Assembly (NCBI GenBank): GCA_902803675.1 | Contig: CADCQZ010000358.1 | Location: 1-19,148, forward strand | Source of the DNA: an uncultured Eubacteriales bacterium | Lineage (GTDB): Bacteria; Bacillota_A; Clostridia; Christensenellales; Aristaeellaceae | Direction of reading: 5' to 3' | Length of the DNA: 19,148 bases | In this document: in pieces, positions 15,452-19,148 of the stretch | Numbering within the stretch: position 1 is the first letter of the stretch | Layout of the letters: every line of letters begins with the position of its first letter | Notes under the pieces: model-generated | Told to the model about the DNA's origin: nothing | Seen by the model: the letters and a program-made list of their open reading frames with translations, nothing else | The model's database searches: none | Translations under genes and position numbers: made by a program

Positions 15452-15523
15452 AAGATCCCTCATACCGCGGCCGCCCGCTCCGGCTGCCTCGGAAATAGGC
15501 TCAAAAGGATCCGGTGATGCTTA

Positions 15524-15916
15524 TCAAAACCCCGTGTCATCCCCGTCCGGACAGCCGGCGTCGTCGTCATCGTCGAACAGGCCGGAAATGCCCTTGGGAC
15601 CGGTACCGTAAGTGGTGCTGCCAAAGAACACGTTGGGAGTGCTGAATCCCGCCGGACTGCCCCCGGCGTCGTAATGATCCATCCCGCCGAACAGGCCCTC
15701 TGTGGAAAAGCCCGCGGGGCTCCCGTCGGCGTTGTAATGATCCATCCCGCCGAACAGGCCTTCCATGGAAAAGCCCGCGGGGCTCCCGTCGGCGTTGTAA
15801 TGATCCATCCCGCCGAACAGACCGGGCAGGCTGTAGCCGACGCGCTTGCCGTTCTCATCATAATGGTCGACACCGCCGAAAATACCGGGCAGGCTGGTCA
15901 CCCGTTTGCGTCCCAT
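15524..15916 (-). CDS. Small protein of 21-residue tandem repeats
   Basis: A 130-residue protein that I do not recognise as a named family. After MGRKRVT come four clear 21-residue units of the pattern S-x-x-G-(I/L)-F-G-G-x-D-H-Y-(D/N)-x-x-G-x-x-x-G-(F/Y), then a degraded fifth (STPNVFFGSTTYGTGPKG), and an acidic tail with five consecutive Asp. The regular Gly, the DHY triplet and the DxxG turns suggest short beta-hairpins stacked into a small beta structure. There is no signal peptide or membrane segment. The start is ATG at 15916, eight bases after GGGAGG; a longer in-frame start at 15982 has no such site. It is transcribed alone, divergent from the methyltransferase-like gene, with its own terminator. 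Confidence 0.8.
   Translation of the reverse strand: MGRKRVTSLPGIFGGVDHYDENGKRVGYSLPGLFGGMDHYNADGSPAGFSMEGLFGGMDHYNADGSPAGFSTEGLFGGMDHYDAGGSPAGFSTPNVFFGSTTYGTGPKGISGLFDDDDDAGCPDGDDTGF
15614..15895 (-). repeat. 63-bp in-frame tandem repeat
   Basis: Units of 63 bp encode the 21-residue repeats. The central copies are nearly identical in DNA: the segment beginning GATCCATCCCGCCGAACAG on the plus strand recurs at 15676, 15739 and 15802, exactly 63 bases apart. The outer copies have diverged. This points to recent expansion by slippage or unequal exchange. Confidence 0.9.
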
Positions 15917-15984
15917 ATTCCTTACCTCCCGAAGCAAAAGCGCCCCGCCGGGGAAAACCGCCCGGAAGACGTCAAAAGTCATGC

Positions 15985-16080
15985 GTTGATAACTGTGTTT
16001 ATTCTATAATAGACAGAATATTAAATTATTACGAATATGTTAATTTATATTGCATTTATTTTAATAATATATTAAAATAA
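15985..16080. promoter_or_regulatory. AT-rich divergent control region with an A+T-only palindrome
   Basis: This block is far richer in A+T than the rest of the window and separates two divergent genes. It has a plus-strand TATAAT at 16005-16010 flanked by TATTCT/AGAATA arms, and a perfect 11-bp inverted repeat with a 3-nt spacer at 16056-16080 (arm TTATTTTAATA), 26 bp before the plus-strand ATG. No convincing -35 could be assigned on either strand. Confidence 0.5.
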
Positions 16081-16106
16081 GCTGATCCGATGAAACGAGG
16101 TGGCTT

Positions 16107-16655
16107 ATGTCCGTCAGAGCGCTCTACGGTGAATACCGGGAAAACAGCACAAAAAGCCTGATCCCTTTGAGCGGCAGCCAGAAAGCCGCTCTGAGCTGGG
16201 CCGCCATCGAGGATCATGACACGGTCCTTGAGCTGGACTGCCGGGACACTGCCGCCCTGGGCCTGATCGAGGGCAGCCTGAACACCCAGTGTTTCGGCCT
16301 GTGCCATGATGAAAAGGAAGCCCGTTACGCCGCCGAGATCCTGGAGAAGAGCGCGTTCGCCGTCAGTTCAGGGGACCGCCTTCCCTACCGTGACAGGACT
16401 TTCCATGTGGTATTCAGTGCCCGGAAGGAAATAAAGGATCATTCACCGGAGGAGCTCAGGGAGATCTGCCGCGTGATGCGGCCGGGTGCCCAGCTGGTCA
16501 TCTCGGGGAGCCTTTTAAAGACCCGTACGCAAAACTGCCGGGCGCTCATGCAGTCCCTGCTGGAGTGCGGATTCAAAAACGTTTCCTGCCGGATCAGCGG
16601 GCTGAACCGCGTGATCATCGCGTGGCGGAGACCCGAATTAAAAGGAAAGGCCTGA
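16107..16655 (+). CDS. SAM-methyltransferase-like protein with degenerate motif I
   Basis: A 182-residue cytoplasmic protein shaped like a small class I methyltransferase. The order of elements fits: a first strand and motif I at about 39-52 (TVLELDCRDTAALG), a segment SSGDRLPYRDRTFHVVFS at 87-104 that matches motif II/III of the Methyltransf_11 type, and EICRVMRPGAQLVISG before the last strands. However, motif I lacks the glycine-rich loop (usually DxGxGxG) that holds the cofactor, so activity is doubtful. GAGGTGG lies four bases before the ATG. It is divergent from the repeat-protein gene, with its own terminator. A specific substrate cannot be named. Confidence 0.75.
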   Translation: MSVRALYGEYRENSTKSLIPLSGSQKAALSWAAIEDHDTVLELDCRDTAALGLIEGSLNTQCFGLCHDEKEARYAAEILEKSAFAVSSGDRLPYRDRTFHVVFSARKEIKDHSPEELREICRVMRPGAQLVISGSLLKTRTQNCRALMQSLLECGFKNVSCRISGLNRVIIAWRRPELKGKA

Positions 16656-16687
16656 CACGGCCCCACCGGAGACCCTGTTATATACCG

Positions 16688-16723
16688 CAGCAGCCGCCGG
16701 TCCCCGACGGCTGTTGATTTTTT
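16688..16723 (+). terminator. Terminator after the methyltransferase-like gene
   Basis: A 9-bp stem CAGCAGCCG/CGGCTGTTG (one G-U pair) with an 11-nt loop is followed by A and six T. Confidence 0.8.
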
Positions 16724-16749
16724 AAAACCACTGTACGGAACAAAAGACC

Positions 16750-16795
16750 CGCCTGCTCCGTTATATGTTCGATCACTCAAGCAGGCGAAGGAGGT
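16750..16795 (+). promoter_or_regulatory. Leader hairpin abutting the ribosome binding site
   Basis: Arms CGCCTGCT (16750-16757) and AGCAGGCG (16780-16787) are perfect complements around a 22-nt loop. The AAGGAGGT site of the next gene (16788-16795) begins at the very next base. The structure could affect translation initiation; no clear promoter hexamers were found around it. Confidence 0.5.
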
Positions 16796-16798
16796 CGT

Positions 16799-19000
16799 AT
16801 GGTTCAAAACATCGTCAGAACGCGCACTTCGAGGCAGGGCCGGATCAGGCCCCTTCTCCTCGCGGCGGTCTGTTTGCTTTTTCTCCTCCTTTTGGTCCCG
16901 GCAGCGGGGCCTGAAGCGAAGGCCGAAGAAACTTTCCCCTATGACGCGATCCACGACGCGCTGACCGGTACCCTCAATGAGGAAGCCGGTGAATTCAGTG
17001 CCGCCGCTTTCACGATCCTCGGAAGCGAGGGATCGGGCGACCAGACCACATTGTACCTGAAAGCATCGGCCCTGCGCTACGGCTTTATGGGTGGGTACTG
17101 CGTCCCGATCTCCGGCTGGAAGGGCCCCTGCACGGCCGTGGTGATGGATCTGAGAGGGCTGTGGCTGCTCACGGATCTGACCACCATCGAATCCTACAGC
17201 GATATCGAAGGCATATTCTCTCCCGAGGCCGCCAAAGCCTTTTTTGAGGCTGACGGTGACTGGGAAGAGATCGACCGCCTGATCAGCGACGAAGCTGAGG
17301 AGACCCTCAGGCGCATGGGCCGGAGCGAAAAGATCGGCACTTTCACTGACGCGTCGGGGGAACTGCCGAACATCGTCACCATCGCCTCCAACCTGCTGGG
17401 GAACCTGAGCGACTGGCCGCTGGGCTGCACCTACCTGGAGAAAGCAGAACCCGATGGGCGCATGATCTACGAAAAGGCCTGGGAAGCCGACAGCGAAGAC
17501 AACCTCGTCACTCTCCGGCCGGACGGAAGCAGCTATGACTGGGGCGGGACCACCGGAACGCTCACCTTTACGAAGACCCGGAAGGATACCGGGCTGAACA
17601 TCTTTACCATCACAGCCCGCGCGACGGTCACGGAACTGGTGATCACCCTGTCGGACGAGGGCGGACTGATCCGTTACATCCTGCCTGTAGTCTGGGGTGA
17701 GGACGGGGCTCCGCATTACGAGCAGCCCGTGGTCCGCAGGGAGAACAGCTGCAGGGCCTCCGCGGACCTGATCGAGCGGATGGTGCAGTATCTGCCGGGA
17801 GAACGGCAGGACCTGACCACGGATATCGGCAGGACCAACGCCGAGACGATCTTCAAAGGATGGACCATGGGCTACTATGAGAGCCAGAATTACGGCGTCC
17901 AGGCCTACGCGGTCTATTACCGGATCCAGAAAAAGGCCCTGACTCTCAGATACGTCACCCTGAGCGCCGCCACGGGCGTGGCGGAGCAGAAGGACAGCCT
18001 CCCGATCCCATTGAGCGCCTCCTTCATGGAAAGCCTGGACACCGCCGGGCCTGACGGCCTTTTCACCTTTTCCAAGTCGGGGCTGACCTTCCTGACGGAA
18101 GACGCCGTGGACAGGAACATCCTGCCCCTGGAGGGCCGTGTGATCCAGATCGATCCCCAGCCCGAAAGCCTGATCATCCTGACGCAGACGGATCTGAGCT
18201 GCCGGCTGTGGGTCGCCGAAAAAGCCGGCGGAAGCTGGTTTTCCGTGCGCTTCACGCTGCAGCTGCCCGTCGATACCTCCCTGGACCTTGTGCAGAGAGC
18301 TTTCGGCCAGGTCTGGCTGAACTGGAACGCCCTGTACAGCCAGTGTGTATTTGAAAGGAGCGCTGACGGCACCTGGTCCCTGACGCGGGTCAGTTTGTCC
18401 GGCGCGTATTACACCGTATCCTGGACCGGCATCCGGGGCACCACCAGGACCGGGGAGGAGATCCGGGCTTTCGGCACCTTCCCCTCAAGAGACCTGTTCG
18501 AATGTGACTTGCTCACGCTGCCCTCCACCGCCGCCGACGCGGCCGCGCTCCTTGACACCACGGGGATCGCCGCCGTGAACAATCCCGACAGCGAAGACAG
18601 GCTGAACCTGCGTGAGAGCGCCGACAGGGCCTCTGTTTCCCTGGGTTCCTTCAGGAACGGGACCCCGGTCACGGTGCTGAGCGACGAGGGCGAATGGTGC
18701 CTGGTCAGGATCGGCATCGATCCCGGCCTCTCCGGCTGGATGATGAAGCAGTATCTGGCATTCGGAGATGAAGCGCCGGATATTTCTCAGAGCGATCCCG
18801 GGCTGAAACTGTCGGAGGACTATCTGGGCGCTTTCGCGGCCGGCCCCGACGGGAAAGAAAAAGCCCTGACCGGTCAGGAGATCATCCTGGGCACCGGAGA
18901 GGACTCAAACGGCGGGCGTCTCTTCATCCTGCTGGCAGACGACGGGCATGTGCTGTACGCGCCGGAGATCTGGTATGTTTCGGGAGCGGACGCCCTCTGA
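16799..19000 (+). CDS. Large secreted protein with a C-terminal SH3b domain
   Basis: A 733-residue exported protein of unknown overall function. A strong hydrophobic segment (about 18-37) ends in GPEAKA then EE, a likely signal-peptidase site, though uncleaved anchoring is possible. Residues about 45-585 are beta-rich, with no motif that I recognise. Residues about 588-655 look like a bacterial SH3 domain: RLNLRESAD, a GSFRNGTPVTVL turn, WCLVRI and GWMMKQYL. SH3b domains usually bind cell wall peptides, so a cell-envelope location fits. A final 75-residue part follows (IILGTGEDSNGGRLFILLADDG). AAGGAGGT lies immediately upstream of ATG. Alternatives such as a hydrolase inhibitor or lipoprotein-like sensor cannot be tested by eye. 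Confidence 0.85.
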   Translation: MVQNIVRTRTSRQGRIRPLLLAAVCLLFLLLLVPAAGPEAKAEETFPYDAIHDALTGTLNEEAGEFSAAAFTILGSEGSGDQTTLYLKASALRYGFMGGYCVPISGWKGPCTAVVMDLRGLWLLTDLTTIESYSDIEGIFSPEAAKAFFEADGDWEEIDRLISDEAEETLRRMGRSEKIGTFTDASGELPNIVTIASNLLGNLSDWPLGCTYLEKAEPDGRMIYEKAWEADSEDNLVTLRPDGSSYDWGGTTGTLTFTKTRKDTGLNIFTITARATVTELVITLSDEGGLIRYILPVVWGEDGAPHYEQPVVRRENSCRASADLIERMVQYLPGERQDLTTDIGRTNAETIFKGWTMGYYESQNYGVQAYAVYYRIQKKALTLRYVTLSAATGVAEQKDSLPIPLSASFMESLDTAGPDGLFTFSKSGLTFLTEDAVDRNILPLEGRVIQIDPQPESLIILTQTDLSCRLWVAEKAGGSWFSVRFTLQLPVDTSLDLVQRAFGQVWLNWNALYSQCVFERSADGTWSLTRVSLSGAYYTVSWTGIRGTTRTGEEIRAFGTFPSRDLFECDLLTLPSTAADAAALLDTTGIAAVNNPDSEDRLNLRESADRASVSLGSFRNGTPVTVLSDEGEWCLVRIGIDPGLSGWMMKQYLAFGDEAPDISQSDPGLKLSEDYLGAFAAGPDGKEKALTGQEIILGTGEDSNGGRLFILLADDGHVLYAPEIWYVSGADAL

Positions 19001-19070
19001 CATGATAAAACCCAAAGGCACAAGGACATAGAGAAAAGGACCGGCCCCCTCCCCCGCCACAATGATATGC

Positions 19071-19121
19071 TCCCTCTACAAGAGACAGAAAAACAAGAAC
19101 TGTCTGTAGAGGGGGTATTTT
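19071..19121 (+). terminator. Hairpin at the end of the SH3b gene, overlapping the next ribosome binding site
   Basis: CCCTCTAC (19072-19079) pairs with GTAGAGGG (19106-19113), and inside it AGACAG (19083-19088) pairs with CTGTCT (19100-19105), with a 3-nt bulge on the 5' side. A weak T-tract (TATTTTATT) follows. The same 3' arm carries the GAGGGGG that would serve the next start codon, so it may be a terminator, a translation-control hairpin, or both. Confidence 0.6.
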
Positions 19122-19124
19122 ATT

Positions 19125-19148
19125 ATGAAGAAGAAATGGAAAATATCG
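19125..19148 (+). CDS. Start of a further gene, cut by the window end
   Basis: ATG at 19125 opens MKKKWKIS, a Lys-rich beginning typical of a signal peptide or membrane protein, nine bases after GAGGGGG. Only eight codons are visible, so the product is unknown and even the gene call is tentative. Confidence 0.4.

Larger units (their letters stand above)
15161..15523. other. Regulatory intergenic region between lacI and the 21-residue-repeat gene
   Basis: This 360-bp stretch has no credible gene. It holds the untranslated leader of lacI, the operator and promoter at 15208-15254, an AT-rich segment, a small CCCGT/ACGGG hairpin at 15321-15335, the second operator at 15349-15364 and the terminator of the upstream minus-strand gene at 15425-15451. 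Confidence 0.7.

Noticed and set aside
15614..15895. Regularly spaced 63-bp repeats that look CRISPR-like at first sight
   Set aside because: There are no unique spacers; the repeats are contiguous, in frame and encode a 21-residue protein repeat.

Overview
The window looks like a piece of a GC-rich, low-oxygen gut or rumen member of the Clostridia (Bacillota). The evidence is a clostridial-type 2[4Fe-4S] ferredoxin, strong AGGAGG-type ribosome binding sites, GTG and TTG starts, sigma-A-type promoters and LacI/CcpA-style operators. I cannot place the genus from sequence alone; a Christensenellales- or Oscillospirales-like lineage is only a guess.

Region by region. (1) 2-518, minus: six tRNA genes in one array (transcript order Arg-TCT, His-GTG, Gln-TTG, Lys-TTT, Leu-TAG, Gly-GCC), all with encoded CCA, behind a TTGACA-type promoter. 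(2) 642-1970, minus: a cytoplasmic GH13 alpha-amylase-family enzyme, divergent from copA (2134-4659, plus), a Cu(I)-exporting P1B ATPase with a metal-binding domain at each end. (3) 4800-5725, plus: ferredoxin, terminator, then a rhomboid-like membrane protein that lacks the protease active site. (4) 5820-15160, minus: a six-gene glucan-use locus. In transcript order it holds a LacI-family regulator, a secreted protein built from three near-identical modules plus one divergent copy, two ABC sugar permeases, an extracellular solute-binding protein and a secreted GH5 glucanase. (5) 15524-15916, minus: a small protein of 21-residue tandem repeats, divergent from a degenerate SAM-methyltransferase-like protein (16107-16655, plus). 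(6) 16799-19000, plus: a large secreted SH3b-domain protein, then the first codons of another gene cut by the window end.

The glucan locus is the most interesting part. The C-terminal domain of the GH5 enzyme is the same unrecognised module that makes up the whole 665-residue secreted protein. A simple reading is that the GH5 enzyme cleaves an extracellular beta-glucan, the module binds glycan (or another copy of itself), the binding protein collects oligosaccharides, and the two permeases import them with an ATPase encoded elsewhere. A textbook promoter (TTGACA, 17 bp, TATAAT) fires into lacI, with a palindromic LacI/CcpA-type operator over its start point and a second near-match about 140 bp upstream. 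Two strong hairpins sit directly after the stop codons of the two secreted binding components, which suggests unequal expression within one transcript. None of the three secreted proteins shows a lipobox or wall anchor.
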